Shown: positions 10,127 through 21,190 of the stretch, piece after piece
Layout: every line of letters starts with the position of its first letter
Position numbering within the stretch: the first letter of the stretch is position 1
Source: Candidozyma auris
Taxonomy: Eukaryota; Ascomycota; Pichiomycetes; Serinales; Metschnikowiaceae
Assembly (NCBI RefSeq): GCF_003013715.1
Contig: NC_072814.1
Location: 558,001-622,000, forward strand
Direction: 5' to 3'
Length of the DNA stretch: 64,000 nt
The notes under the pieces: generated by a model
Told to the model about the DNA's origin: nothing
The model's input: the letters and a program-made list of their open reading frames with translations, nothing else
Database searches by the model: none
Position numbers and translations under genes: made by a program

Positions 10127-10567
10127 TTAACTGCAAAGCTCAATCACTCTAGAAACGAACTCTTCCACAAGCTCATTCTCTTCTGAACCACCCATCCGTA
10201 AGTTACAAAGTCTCATGTTTGCAATCTCTCTGCGGTTTTCTGCTAGCGGCTCATTGGTTATTGAGGAGTCGTTGAGAATTTTGAGGAGCACCGCGATGTG
10301 CACTTGAAGCGACTTGTACCGTAGAAGCTGCTGGATGATGGGGTCTTCGGCGATCTTCTGGTGTAAAGATTTCAGCTTGGACTGTTCATTTTCGGTATCA
10401 GATTCTTTCTTTTGAGTAGTCACCTCCTTCTTGGTTGCCTCCTCGATCTGCTCGTGGGTATGAGTTGGGCTTTTGAAGCAACTTAAAGAGCAATAGACCA
10501 CTGGGCATTTGGAACATCTGTACTTAGCATTTTGCTCCAGGCAAACAGTACACACTCCAAGCGCCAT
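10127..10567 (-). CDS. HIT1: HIT-type zinc-finger snoRNP assembly factor Hit1
   Basis: Yeast Hit1 (ZNHIT3 orthologue) stabilises Rsa1 during box C/D snoRNP assembly (family knowledge). The 146-residue protein begins with a zf-HIT module: Cys6, Cys9, Cys18, Cys21, Cys26, Cys30 and a terminal pair of His at 36 and 38, with the diagnostic YCSLSC. The C-terminal half has a helical segment, PIIQQLLRYKSLQVHIAVLL, resembling the Hit1 region that binds Rsa1, and ends with an acidic helix. Yeast Hit1 is only slightly longer. The ATG at 10565-10567 is the only sensible start. Several snoRNA/rRNA factors lie within 10 kb, but chance neighbourhood is the simplest reading. Confidence 0.87.
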   Translation of the reverse strand: MALGVCTVCLEQNAKYRCSKCPVVYCSLSCFKSPTHTHEQIEEATKKEVTTQKKESDTENEQSKLKSLHQKIAEDPIIQQLLRYKSLQVHIAVLLKILNDSSITNEPLAENRREIANMRLCNLRMGGSEENELVEEFVSRVIELCS

Positions 10568-11552
10568 AAGTGTTGTTTGCTAGACGAGCTAGATGACGGT
10601 AAATGAAGTATGTTCTTGCATCACCACGATAGATCTAAATTGGCTATATACGCGAAGAGTCGCACTGGGTGCAAAACAGCCATGGGAAGAGAAGAGCAGC
10701 AAAAAGGAAATTAGATCAGATCCAAGGGGTGAAACTGTATAGAGTGAATTCTTATGGCCACGGATTAAAGCACAAGGCAGTAATGATTATATTAAAATCA
10801 TGACATTTCTTATAGAGTCCGAATTGCCAAATACTCTCAGTAGACCAAGGCTGATGTGAGCATCAACTTCACTCAGTAAAAAAAAAAAAAAAAAAGGAGA
10901 GAGAGAGAGAGAAAGAGAGAGAGGGCGTGAGAGAGAGAGAGTTCTACTTCAACAGCTCATCCCCAGTTACTATCTCCACAAAACTTGAAATGCCGTGAAA
11001 TGTATTATAGAGAATACCTGTGTCAGTCAATTTGCTAGTCGCCAACTGCACAGACTTGAGGCAAATATTACTATATCTACCGCTTTAGCCATCTCTAAAG
11101 AATCACCGTCTGCTGGTATATAGTTGGGTAAGAAGCACGAGATAGCTCTCGAAAAGAAAGGGTGAGAAGAGGAGGCAACGCTGGTTGTGAGTACACTCGG
11201 AAACACACCTCGTAATTATCGCGGAAATAGGACTTAGGGTTGCAAGGTAGGGCAAATGCAAATGCAACTACGCTTGTAAGCGTTCCTGGGGGCTCAAGGA
11301 GAATGGAGATGTTTGTACCCCCAACATTCAGCGCCGTTGCCGGGGCTTGGGCAGTGTTCCTTTTTTGCAATGGCCAAGGACCCAGAAGCAACTGAAATGG
11401 CTGCGAAAAAAACCAATCTGCGCTTGCTACCCTACACCTACATGGTCTACACTTTCACTCTCTAAAGTATCCTATTCCCGTATCCATGGGCTCCACACGG
11501 CAGCTATGTATGTATTAGCCGGTGGGCCCGAATGCAATAATTCGTCGTATCG
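10568..11552. other. intergenic region with microsatellite
   Basis: Promoter side of HIT1 and 3' side of the cyclin gene. It holds an A/GA simple repeat (listed separately). Short open frames here lack family resemblance and start with non-ATG codons. No RNA gene was recognised. Confidence 0.4.
10878..10941. repeat. poly-A followed by GA microsatellite
   Basis: Eighteen consecutive A (10878-10895), then an imperfect GA dinucleotide tract to 10941, interrupted by an extra A run and a GGGCGT segment. Likely length-variable between strains (inference). Confidence 0.9.
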
Positions 11553-12587
11553 TCAATAATGCTTGTAGTAACCCATACGGGCACCCATGGGAGCTTGACC
11601 AAACCAATTTTGGCCAACGCCGATGCTGATATTCTTGTTGATATTGTTGTTGTAAATGGTGTTCATGTTATCGTCATCTCTCTTTCGTCTCTTTACAGGC
11701 TGGACGGGCGTCAATGGTACGTACTCCTCGACAGGTTCGCGGAACTGGCTCTGACTGTGAACATACCTGTGGCCCCGGGGCATGCTAGGAGGCACCGAGG
11801 GAGGCGTGGGCACAGGGGTGCAATGCAAATGAGACTGAAGCTGCTGGCCTAAGCAGTAAGCAGGCAGAAAGTGGTTCACCACAGGCGCCATGGTCACCGA
11901 TAGTGGAGCAAACGAAGGTACTAGAGGCACCAGCTGAGGCATCAGCATCGAAGGAGGAGTAGGCATGACTGGTGCCATGTTTATCTTCTGAGGAGCAGGA
12001 GGAGCAGCAGATGCCTGGTGTGGTAGAGTTACACTAACTGGAGGAGACGGTATAGCTGTAGAAGGAGAAACAGCAGATCCCACACAAGGCGAGCTCTCGT
12101 CAACTTGGGTGCGAAGCTGTTGAAGCCAATACTGGTCCACATGGGCAAAGCGGCTCCACAACTTCTTATCATGAGTCGTGCCCACTGAGTAGCCCAAGGC
12201 GCTGAGGAAATGGCTCTCTAGCTGGTTCAAGAAGGCAAGTGTGGGCGCCAACCGGGAGCACTTTGCCAAAATCGAGTGCCACGTCTTTATCGTATAGCTC
12301 TGGTCGTTCATGTACTTGTTGGCCAAAATCAACGAGGCGATCATCGCATAGTAGGCGGTGTTCAAAGCACAAGTGTCCCCCAAGCAAAGCGAGTTCACCG
12401 TGTTGGCCTTGTAGCGGTCCAAGAGCACCAACGATAGCGCCAAGTTGGCCAGCAGAATGTCTAGAGTTTCTAGCACCTGGACAAAGTCTGCCACCTCGCT
12501 GGCAGACGCCAGAGACACCTGCTGAGACGAAGGGTCTTGTAGAAGGTGTAGACAGCATGCCACGTAGGTTTCAGCTAGCGTGGACAT
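11553..12587 (-). CDS. Pho85-type cyclin (PCL family)
   Basis: Probable cyclin partner of a Pho85-like kinase. A cyclin box spans about residues 30-150: it contains the stretch TAYYAMIASLILANKYMND, then WHSILAKCSRLAPTLAFLNQLE and FLSALGY, all typical of Pcl/Clg cyclins (helix 3 ANKY...D and the E..FL..LGY of helix 5). The C-terminal half is Pro/Ala/Ser-rich low complexity ending with a KRRKRDDD basic patch and an Asn-rich stretch. Length 344. It resembles CLG1, which lies 12 kb away. I cannot name the exact PCL orthologue. The upstream side is an unusually long 4.8-kb gene-free region, suggesting complex control. Confidence 0.78.
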   Translation of the reverse strand: MSTLAETYVACCLHLLQDPSSQQVSLASASEVADFVQVLETLDILLANLALSLVLLDRYKANTVNSLCLGDTCALNTAYYAMIASLILANKYMNDQSYTIKTWHSILAKCSRLAPTLAFLNQLESHFLSALGYSVGTTHDKKLWSRFAHVDQYWLQQLRTQVDESSPCVGSAVSPSTAIPSPPVSVTLPHQASAAPPAPQKINMAPVMPTPPSMLMPQLVPLVPSFAPLSVTMAPVVNHFLPAYCLGQQLQSHLHCTPVPTPPSVPPSMPRGHRYVHSQSQFREPVEEYVPLTPVQPVKRRKRDDDNMNTIYNNNINKNISIGVGQNWFGQAPMGARMGYYKHY

Positions 12588-13045
12588 TGCAGGCTGTTAA
12601 AAATGTGAATGGAGGTAAAGAGTGGACGGGCCAGGCCAGATATAGGGATATGAGACTATTGAATGCCAATTGTTTTAGGGTTGTAACATTTGTACGGTGA
12701 TGGGCATTGGGCACTTATATCAATTAAGCATGAATCCATTTACAGGAAACAAACGATCATCGCTGCAGCAGGCAAGAAAAATGCAGTGAGGTAAAAAGAA
12801 TGAATGAAAGAATGAATGCAATAGCCAAAAGCTGCAATGAATGCAACCGGAGCTCCCACTAAAACTCCCAATCGCACATCGCGCTGCTGCTGTGCTGCCG
12901 CTGCCGCCGGCTTCTAGGGGCAAAAAGGCTGTCCAAGGCGCCTGCCTGCCTGTAAAAAGGTGCAGCGGCGGCGAAAACCACAAAATAAAAATTAAACTTA
13001 GGAGACCACGCCGCTCAAAATAGCACAAAAGCCGGGCCAGACGAG

Positions 13046-13073
13046 GTGGGCAGTGGGCAGTGGGCAGTGGGCA
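13046..13073. repeat. four exact tandem copies of GTGGGCA
   Basis: The 7-mer GTGGGCA is repeated four times without mismatch, then followed by GAAAAGGCA-like sequence. It lies about 460 bases upstream of the cyclin start. It could be a factor array or simply a slippage repeat. Confidence 0.9.
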
Positions 13074-15177
13074 AAAGGCAAGTGTGCAATAAGCCTGGGA
13101 GCTGCCAGAAAGGCAGGAAGGCAGAGAGGCAGGCTCCACCGGCACCGCGAAGCCCTGGGCCCAGTGGCTACAGGACACACGCCAGACAAACGGATTACGA
13201 CACAGGCCTAGTGGTGCGATTGCCTCTGTGTGGCTTGGAAAGAGGACACCGTGAGGGAGGAGGGGGGGAAAAAGCGTGGGAGGGAGCCGATTCAGACGAA
13301 TACAGTGATATCACCGGTGACGACACGCCTGGAACGGTACTTACGTGACAGGATGCCTTTGGCTGCTTGAGCTTCTATTTGATTTTTTCTATTTGTGTAT
13401 TGTTTGCTCCCCTTCGTCCCATCGTCACTTGTTCCACCTGCTTCCATCCTGTCCAGTTCCGCTCACTATCCGCTGTCTACCCGCCAGTTTCCGCAGCCTG
13501 TGCGCTCGTTTTTGTTGCGATTTTTTTTTAGCCTCAATCCGCTGGCCTTTCCACACTACTACCGCCCTGCCGCTTTTCTTGCCTCTATTTGCTTCTGCCC
13601 GCACCTGTCGCCCTCTCCTTTCCTGCCTTGGCCCATCCACCCAGAGCTTCGCAAAGTACACTCCTCGCTTCTCTCTTGTTTCTCTCGCATGCCTATTGGC
13701 CAGTTGGAACGCTGTGTATTCCATGACATTATTCCTTCTTGATACCTCACAAACGTACGAGCCCTTCCACATGTCGAGCGATGGTGACGCCGCCAGTGTA
13801 GCAGAACGCTGTGCCGCTGACACTAAGTGTGTCTCCTCACAGTCATGGCAAGCCAAAAACCCGGGAATTTTTCCATTTTGCATCGATGCTTCTACCGACC
13901 CCAACACAGCTCTAGATCTCTTCGGGCTTTGGCTGGGACCACAATTTTTTTTTTTTTAATTTTTTTTTGGGGGCATTCCTGTTTGGCCTTTGCCGCTGGC
14001 AGGTAGGTCTTTGTTCTCACTGTTTGACTGGAGAGATGCGTCAAGGCTGTCTCCCCAGCCCGCGTGACCTGGAACTGCCAACATCTCCTTTGCCCACCTT
14101 CTACGCGAGCCGCGCCGCCTACATGCTTGCCTGGCGGCTTGTCTGCCTGCCTTTCGGATCCGGGTGCAAATTCCTCACCAGCTTGCTTGTTCCTCAACCC
14201 ATCACGAGTTCTTTGCACGATCCCGATGAGCGCCCTTGTCACTCAGCGGGAAAGTGACACCGGCCCACCGAATATGACCACAAACCTGGCTGAAAGTGTT
14301 CTTTTTTGGCCCGTTTGATCTACCTTTCTACCTCCACAACTACGAGATTTTGCAACCAGAACTGTGCCTGTACCACCGGCAGAAACACCACTGGATTTGC
14401 TGGCCGTGTCGGTACAAGCGTTGCCAGAGTTCCGTCTCGTCCGGGGCTTCCAAACACGTATCCCTAGGTACCCATGGAGACTCATTTGCCGTCTAGCGCT
14501 CATGTGTCCATATCACGGGCCTTCACTTCCACTATGCGTAAGCTTCTTTCTTTTTCACTTTTGTGGTTTATCCTTGTGCATCACCCAGATGCCGGTTGGA
14601 TCGGTAGAGTAGCCGGGGCCAAGAATGCGACACTGGCAAAATTATTTTTGCGAGCAAGCGGTTTGTCCTGAGGCAGCGTAATCACACCTGGCATCGCTGC
14701 CACCACCACACTTCTATCTTGAACCGTTTTGAACTGCCGCTGCCAGCTTCCATCCGACTACCAAATGATAAGAAATAATTTACATCTTCTAGGAGCCTGT
14801 ACATAGTAAGAGCCAATGCCGTTTCATCGGCTACAACTATTGGGGCCAGCTCATTTACGAAGGCTATTTCTGGCATGACTTTGTCATTCCTCGTTTTTCC
14901 CATTCCTCATTTTCCATATCCCATTTGCCATTTTTCATTCCCTCACTTGTCCTCCCCATCGTCTCTTGAGTTTGCCGGCGCGCTGCGCTGCTGCCTGCCT
15001 GCCTGCTCCACAGGCATAACATTGTTTCTGCTCGCTTTCCGTCCACCTGGCCCCTTCTTCCATTTTCTTTTCTCATCACCCCACGCATCTGGACGCCAAG
15101 GCACTAGTTTGTGTTTTTCCTTTCGCCATGGGTGCAAACCCCTACAAGGTTTAAGCCTTATGACCTCACTTGAAGCA

Positions 15178-15200
15178 TAAACGTAAACGTAAACGTAAAC
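15178..15200. repeat. TAAACG tandem repeat (3.8 copies)
   Basis: Hexamer TAAACG repeats in perfect tandem from 15178 to 15200, with the last copy one base short. Function unknown. Confidence 0.88.
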
Positions 15201-17430
15201 CGGGCCGACCTCTTGTGGCTTCCGCACCCTCAGAGGAACCTTATTTTTTCTCTCTTACACCTGTTTTTACCTAATGTGTGCCCATAGTCTCCCGGACAAG
15301 ACAATGCGCCTTTGTGCTGGAACGCTCCCTGAGTGCTAACCAAAGCAGAACAATGCACGCTGGCCCACCACACTGGCCCCAACTGTGTTTTTTCTCTCGT
15401 GCTTGGTGTTTGTGCGATCTTGCTCCTCGGGTCCCAATCGGTCTAATTGCTCTATTGTAATTCGCAAGCACGTCCAGACCTCCCAAAGTGGAGCTCTCCA
15501 CACGCACTCCTAGAGTCAGACTCATGTACACTCGTCTAAGACTGTAGCAAATGATATTATTGGGCCGTTCTGTGCCTGGCGGAATCTGATACGAGCCCGG
15601 CTATAAGCTGAATTCCGGGTGGGTGCTTTACTGCTGGGTTGTACCACCTGACGCAAATTTCTCAGGCAGCACGCAGATCAGTGTGCGGGCAACAAGTGAA
15701 ATTTGTCTCTAGCATACAGGGCAGTTGCAATGGCTGCAAATGTGGTAAAGACCTTTGCAGATGCTGAAGGCGACTACGAAATACGATGTGGGTATAGGGG
15801 TTTTATCTTTGCTAGGCAAATCTTCGTAAGTAAAAGTTTCCCTCCACATAATTTGTGGGTTCTTTTGTCACAAGGAGAATTCTGCCGCCTAGCAATTCTT
15901 TCTTGACATTGTTTGTTGCCAGTGGCATTTCGCAGTAAGCTAGCATTTTGCCCATACTACTGATGAAATATGACATTCAATCAATGTATCCTTTTTTTTT
16001 TTTTGATGGATACCTTGATTGAGGGTCGCTAAGGTCAAGATGTTAAACTCATTCAATTTGGATAGGTGAAATGCAACCCATGGTTGGCCTAGAGTTCAAT
16101 CTCGCAAGCGTATTGTCTTCCAGGGAATACGAAAAGATCAAGCAGGACTGTTGATAGGCGGAGCGCTAACAACTCCATCCCACGAGTAGCGGTTGCTAGG
16201 TTTGGCATTTTCACCGGAGTTCCTCTGCACAAGATTTGCCTTGAACATTGCCAGAATGGACAATATTGACACGTAGAGGCGCTGTGGACCTTATCGTTCA
16301 TTTATGCTCATTAATTCTTGATCTCACATCAATAATGCACTCTTTTAACATTATCAACGTGTCATCACTTAAGAGTAGACTTTGTGAACAGATTCTTTTT
16401 CCTCTTGATAAGGATATGGTTCCCTTCCATTACATTCAAAGCTTAATCTAGTTCTCAATCATATCAATTTCTCGATTTCGAAGTCTAGGTGCCTTTTCGG
16501 GGCCGTAAAGACTACCATAGTTTTTGAGTACTTTCCTTTCATTTTCAGTAAACCCAAATCATTTAAGAATCCAAAGTAACAAGTCTCGGTCAATTTCATT
16601 GTTCAAGAATGCAGTTGTTACATCCACCTGGTGGACTATCACCACTGGTCTCGCCTACTTGCTGAGTTTCTAGTCAATCCCGCCAGCACACTCCCTTAAG
16701 GCTTGAGAGGGCCATCCTCGTAGCTAGTCGCTCTTGCATTAACCATAATTAGTGTCTGAGTTTACCTCTTCTCAGCTTTTGAAGTCCCCTCGAACCTGTT
16801 CATATCAATTCGTGCCTCCACAATTCTTGTCATAGTAGCTTTTTGGGTCGTACTCATATACTGGCATTTGAGTCATCATGCTGAAAAATTGTATGAAAGA
16901 TTGCCAAAGACGTGTATTCTATATTTTTTACACTCCACATCAACCTTCAATTCGGTAGATTACTCTTCTCCCTCACACTAAAACCTCTCACGGTGCATCC
17001 AAAAGTGCTACCTCGCGGCCTGCACCAGCTTATCAGATCCGAATCACGGCCCGTGGGTCCCGGGTTGATTGACATGCTACCGAGAATTAAGGGCCCTCTC
17101 GTTTGCGGGCACCAGAATCAGCGTGGCAAACTGAGAAGAGAATCAAATGGTATCGTTGAAGCTGCATTGGCAAATAATGGGATGGTTCGGCCACCGACTG
17201 CAAGCAGCCTGCCATCGTACAGTGATGGAATCCGCAGTCGGTTTTTCATGATTGAACGCTTTTCAATCTATCGATGCGCTTCTTCGTCATCGCCAGCTAC
17301 AAACACACAAATAGAACCCTTTTTTGCTGATTAATTCGAATTTCGGCTCCATTGATTCAATTCGATCCAATCAAATTCAGACGAATCTTCAATCTTCCTC
17401 GAATCCCTCGCCACAGCATATCTCATCGTC

Positions 17431-20208
17431 ATGTCAGACGAAGAAAAAAATCAGGGCAACCAGCAGCCTGCAAAGGGATCCCAAGCTGAAGCAGAAAACA
17501 GACCAAACACTCAACCACACTCTGCAGAAACGCCACAGACGTTTGACGGTCTCCCGTCAATGAGAGCATACGACACAGCGTATCCGCCACTCAACCAATA
17601 CTCAAGCACTCTTTTGCTGCTGCTGAAACCAATTCAACCCCTCAATCCTCGCCAGACCTCGGCGTGGCTGTCAGTGCCGTCAGCAGCAACTCCAGCACCT
17701 CCCAGCTCTTTGAATCACATTATGGTTATGGGAGGCAGTGGCTCTCAAATACCTTCGACTGGCCCAGGTCTTCCACATAACAATTACTCGTATGGTATGG
17801 GTGGTAGGTATGGCACTCCGGGCGCATCCGAGTCTGCTTCTGGTCATGGCTATGGAGAAAATAACCAAGCACCAATGCATGCTTCTACAAGCACAGTAGC
17901 TGATACCCAACAAGGTGGTAAAAACTCTTCGGGCGCTGAGAGGGCTCGTTTGCGTGTCAACAAAGCTTGTGAGCGCTGCCGTAACCATAAAATTAAATGC
18001 AGCGGGGTCAAGCCATGTACCAATTGCGAGAAGCATAGCGTTGAATGTGTGTTCAGAGATGCCTCCCAGCCAGCGAACCCTTCTTCCTCAAAAGCAAACG
18101 CAGCGATGTCGTCTTCGTCGATTGCTAGCAACGATGGACAATTGTTTAATGGCGAATCTTCTCCAAAAAAGCTGTATGAGTACCCTCCTCGAAAGAAACA
18201 CAGACCAGACTTACTGTTTGCCAACTTTGATCCGGGACACTCGCTTTTCCAGGCTCCGGCACCTGCAACTCCTGATTACCTGTCCCACGCTCTTCCTGTT
18301 GTTCAAAAAAATTATGCGGATCCTTCTTACACGGCGTACTTGGAAAACCGAGTTCACTACTTGGAGAACCTCCTTTCAGACCATCTGAATGGCCATGCAA
18401 AGAATGTCGGGACGATTAATACAGATACCCTAGATGTTGCAGACTTGATGCGCCACACAGCTTCAAAGTGGCGTTCAAGTCGACGCCATCAAAACGCGTT
18501 GGTCATTGAGTTGTGCAAGGCCTTGTATGAGGGTCTCGATCCTGAGGCAAAGCTGAAGGTTACTGTTCCTCGAACACAATACTTTGGATGGAATCTCTCT
18601 GGTTGTAACTATATCAAACCAGAACCTCTTCCCTCTATGCCAGATCTTAAGCTTCTCAACGAAGCCACAAAGGCTCATTACATTGACTTCTTCTTCCGTG
18701 AGATAAACCCGTTATACGCAATTATTCACGAAACTGTTTTCAGAGAACAAATAGTGGCATACGATAAACAATCTAAGGCGTCCGGAACGCAAACAAATGT
18801 AACGGCGTTGTTTCTGGCCATGTTGTGTCTCGTTTACGCTTTGAGTAATCGTTTCGTACAGTTCATGAAGCCTGATGGCCCCAGTATGGAAATGCTTCGA
18901 TTAGAAGAGCGGCTATTCAAGTATTCTCACAAGGTAATGCTGATTTTCAGTTTCGAATGGGAGTCATTCGAGTTAATTCAGTGCTGGATGCTTGCAACAC
19001 TATACTTGCGTATCACACACAGACAAACTTCTGCCAATCAAGCATTTGGAAACGCTGTGAGCATGTGCCGTTCTATGGGCTTGTTTAGGGATAGAAAGTT
19101 AACCGCTGATGTCTCATCCTACGATTTGTTGAAAGCAAAGCGTGTATTCTTTTCGCTTTACTGTTTTGACAGGGTCATTTTTCTACAAGCTGGTCGTTAT
19201 AGAGCACTCAATGAGTTTGACATAGTCCGTCCTTTCCCAAGTTTTGATTATGTGAAAGAGTCAGCAGGTGACGACTGGATTACCTTGCCTGCGTTTGCGA
19301 TGATACACATCGCTCGTGTGGCCAACTTTCTACACACTAATAGTTCGGATAATTATGACTTGCTTAAATCACAACAGATAAACAAGGAGATATATCTACT
19401 TCAAGGATGGCTTGCAGAGAATGGGTTTGATGATGTTCATGATATCTTCCCGTATGAAGGCTGTGGAGGTCCTGTCTCACATATGGTCAAGGCCGTTGTT
19501 AAACTCCATTTTTATGATTTGTTGTTGGCGATTCATGGAAAGCTCCTTTTTAGTTATTTTGGAAAAAGAATTGCATCAGAGGGAATGCAAATCGAAAGAG
19601 TGGTCGAAGCCAATGAGGGGGTCATATTCTTGCTCAACAAACTAAAAAATGCTGACTGTCTCTATGCTCCGTGGTACTTGAATCTCCTTGTCTTGTTCAA
19701 TGTCGGTATTAACTGTCTTGTATTCATCAATGCTGGTGTCTATCTTGTGGAATCTCGTCGACTCATGAAGGAGTCCATGAATCTACTCAAAACATTCCAA
19801 AACTCAGCAGTGAGGAACGAAAAAGGAAAGCTTATATTTCATGAGCGCTTTAAGATGGTGAAGGAGTGCATTTGGGTGTTCAAGATGACCAACAAGATCA
19901 TGTCGCTAAGTTTCCAGAAGTCTCTTGCCGACTTTGAACAGTTTGGCACCGATCCAGGCCCTGATGAGGTCAATCAACAGTATTTCACGCAGTTTGGCCT
20001 CATGAAGCAGAAGAAAAAGGATGACTTGGAGAAGCTAATGGAAGACCAGAGTAAAAGAGATTTCACCGAGAGAACAAAAAACATCAACGACGAGACTTCT
20101 CCAGGTGTCGTGGCATCCCAGCCGGCTTCTGATGCTTTTGGAAACGACAATTTCTTAAGCAACCTTCAGTGGTTTGACCAATGGCTTGACTTTAACCAAG
20201 ATATGTAA
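17431..20208 (+). CDS. Zn2Cys6 fungal-type transcription factor
   Basis: Binuclear zinc-cluster regulator, 925 codons. The DNA-binding cluster is C180-x2-C183-x6-C190-x5-C196-x2-C199-x6-C206, with the basic KACERCRNHKIKC start. A dimerisation-type stretch (YLENRVHYLENLL) follows near residue 305. The fungal transcription factor domain covers roughly residues 390-700, with DFFFREINPLYAIIHE near its start. The C-terminus is acidic with an aromatic end (LQWFDQWLDFNQDM), a plausible activation segment. I do not recognise the specific orthologue. Oddity: codons around 17612-17732 read as an unlikely segment with several CTG codons. The +2 frame there gives a Ser/Ala/Thr/Asn-rich stretch that joins its neighbours smoothly if one T is gained and one G lost. 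Confidence 0.9.
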   Translation: MSDEEKNQGNQQPAKGSQAEAENRPNTQPHSAETPQTFDGLPSMRAYDTAYPPLNQYSSTLLLLLKPIQPLNPRQTSAWLSVPSAATPAPPSSLNHIMVMGGSGSQIPSTGPGLPHNNYSYGMGGRYGTPGASESASGHGYGENNQAPMHASTSTVADTQQGGKNSSGAERARLRVNKACERCRNHKIKCSGVKPCTNCEKHSVECVFRDASQPANPSSSKANAAMSSSSIASNDGQLFNGESSPKKLYEYPPRKKHRPDLLFANFDPGHSLFQAPAPATPDYLSHALPVVQKNYADPSYTAYLENRVHYLENLLSDHLNGHAKNVGTINTDTLDVADLMRHTASKWRSSRRHQNALVIELCKALYEGLDPEAKLKVTVPRTQYFGWNLSGCNYIKPEPLPSMPDLKLLNEATKAHYIDFFFREINPLYAIIHETVFREQIVAYDKQSKASGTQTNVTALFLAMLCLVYALSNRFVQFMKPDGPSMEMLRLEERLFKYSHKVMLIFSFEWESFELIQCWMLATLYLRITHRQTSANQAFGNAVSMCRSMGLFRDRKLTADVSSYDLLKAKRVFFSLYCFDRVIFLQAGRYRALNEFDIVRPFPSFDYVKESAGDDWITLPAFAMIHIARVANFLHTNSSDNYDLLKSQQINKEIYLLQGWLAENGFDDVHDIFPYEGCGGPVSHMVKAVVKLHFYDLLLAIHGKLLFSYFGKRIASEGMQIERVVEANEGVIFLLNKLKNADCLYAPWYLNLLVLFNVGINCLVFINAGVYLVESRRLMKESMNLLKTFQNSAVRNEKGKLIFHERFKMVKECIWVFKMTNKIMSLSFQKSLADFEQFGTDPGPDEVNQQYFTQFGLMKQKKKDDLEKLMEDQSKRDFTERTKNINDETSPGVVASQPASDAFGNDNFLSNLQWFDQWLDFNQDM

Positions 20209-21190
20209 TGCCCAAAGCACCCCAGTTTCAGTGCTGCAGAAATAGAATAATCACAGATGAAGCTTAATCACCTATGTTTCATCAGGAGGGTACACAGCTG
20301 ATTGTACGTCAGCTGGTATTGCTCGTATCATAACGCAATCTGGGGATGAAACCTGGAGTGACGGGGAGACTACGAGGAGCATGTAACGTTGCATTTTCTG
20401 CACAAAAAGGTGATCGCACAAAATTCTTAAAGTCTTTAGCACTAACTGTGAAGAACACGCTGCGAAAACTTTACCTACTCAATGGAAGTCGGAATATACA
20501 GCCGTGGGTGCGATGGAGAGACGTGGAGGAGGATGGAGTGGATGCAAAAGCATCTGGCCGGAAAAACTCCCCCTCCCAGCATACCAAGCCCCAGCCCATT
20601 CTCCATGCAGTACCTGCGTGTAGCACTCCCAAGCTTCGCAAAAACTTATACGCTCCTCGTCACCACCAAGCAGATTTCTGTATGCCGCCTCGCCAATAGC
20701 CAACGACAAAACGGTCATGGCTATCGTGGCCGAAGAAAGTCTGCGGTTATATGCAGGGTTCGCCGACTCCGAAGTGGTCAAAGAAACACAGTAAAAAATC
20801 CAAGCTTACCCATTAGGTCCCTCAAGCTGTTCAGAAGCGACACTAGAACACAGTATGCCACAGCCTTTATAGGAAAAATCAAGACGTTCTTTTTGCTCTG
20901 TCACAATTGTTGTATCCCCCAAACTTGCCCGTGGGGGGCACAGATGAGCCACCGGAAAAACTTTTCGTCCCCAGTCCAACCTCTTGCATGTAGTCACGGC
21001 GGATGGCCCACCTTGCAGCAACGCACCCTCTCTGTATAGAAACGCTCCATAATGCCCCAGCCAACAATATTTCTTTTTCTACAAGTTTTTCCCGCTTCGC
21101 TTCCTTTAACCAACAATCAGAAACTCAAACCCACCACATCATCTGAAACTATCACTTCCTTCCTTTCTCATCCAAGATACTCCCTACGCC
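20209..21190. promoter_or_regulatory. MIG1 upstream region with CCCC/GGGG boxes
   Basis: About 1 kb between the zinc-cluster gene and MIG1, without a gene. Three matches to the Mig1-type core SYGGGG occur near the start codon: GTGGGG at 20931-20936, and CCCCAG (reverse) at 20969-20974 and 21055-21060. The AT-rich flank that strengthens Mig1 sites is weak or missing, so autoregulation is only a suggestion. A pyrimidine/A-rich leader precedes the ATG. Confidence 0.4.

Larger units (their letters stand above)
12588..17430. promoter_or_regulatory. 4.8-kb gene-free divergent region
   Basis: Nearly 5 kb without a convincing gene between the divergent cyclin and the Zn2Cys6 regulator. By eye the left half (about 12.8-15.4 kb) is GC-rich with long plus-strand pyrimidine tracts (13380-13740, 14870-15070) and GCCTG repeats. 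The right half (15.9-17.0 kb) is AT-richer. Open frames here begin at GTG/TTG, are rich in CTG codons, or have no domain. CT-rich leaders like these are common in long 5' UTRs of yeast master regulators, so part may be an untranslated leader (inference). Two tandem repeats are listed separately. A 73-codon minus-strand frame at 14682-14903 is the only mildly gene-like one. Confidence 0.55.

Noticed and set aside
13345..13959. 204-codon plus-strand frame
   Set aside because: Opens at GTG, low-complexity translation of a pyrimidine-rich tract, no domain.
14682..14903. 73-codon minus-strand frame with fairly natural composition
   Set aside because: No family resemblance, isolated, ends in a WWW repeat; too little support for a gene.
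16912..17334. 140-codon frame just before the Zn2Cys6 gene
   Set aside because: GTG start, no domain, ends before the real ATG; likely leader sequence.
12588..17430. Candidate regional centromere (gene-free 4-5 kb)
   Set aside because: Centromeres of related species are GC-poor troughs; here the left half is GC-rich by eye, so promoter/leader DNA is the better explanation. CENP-A ChIP would decide.
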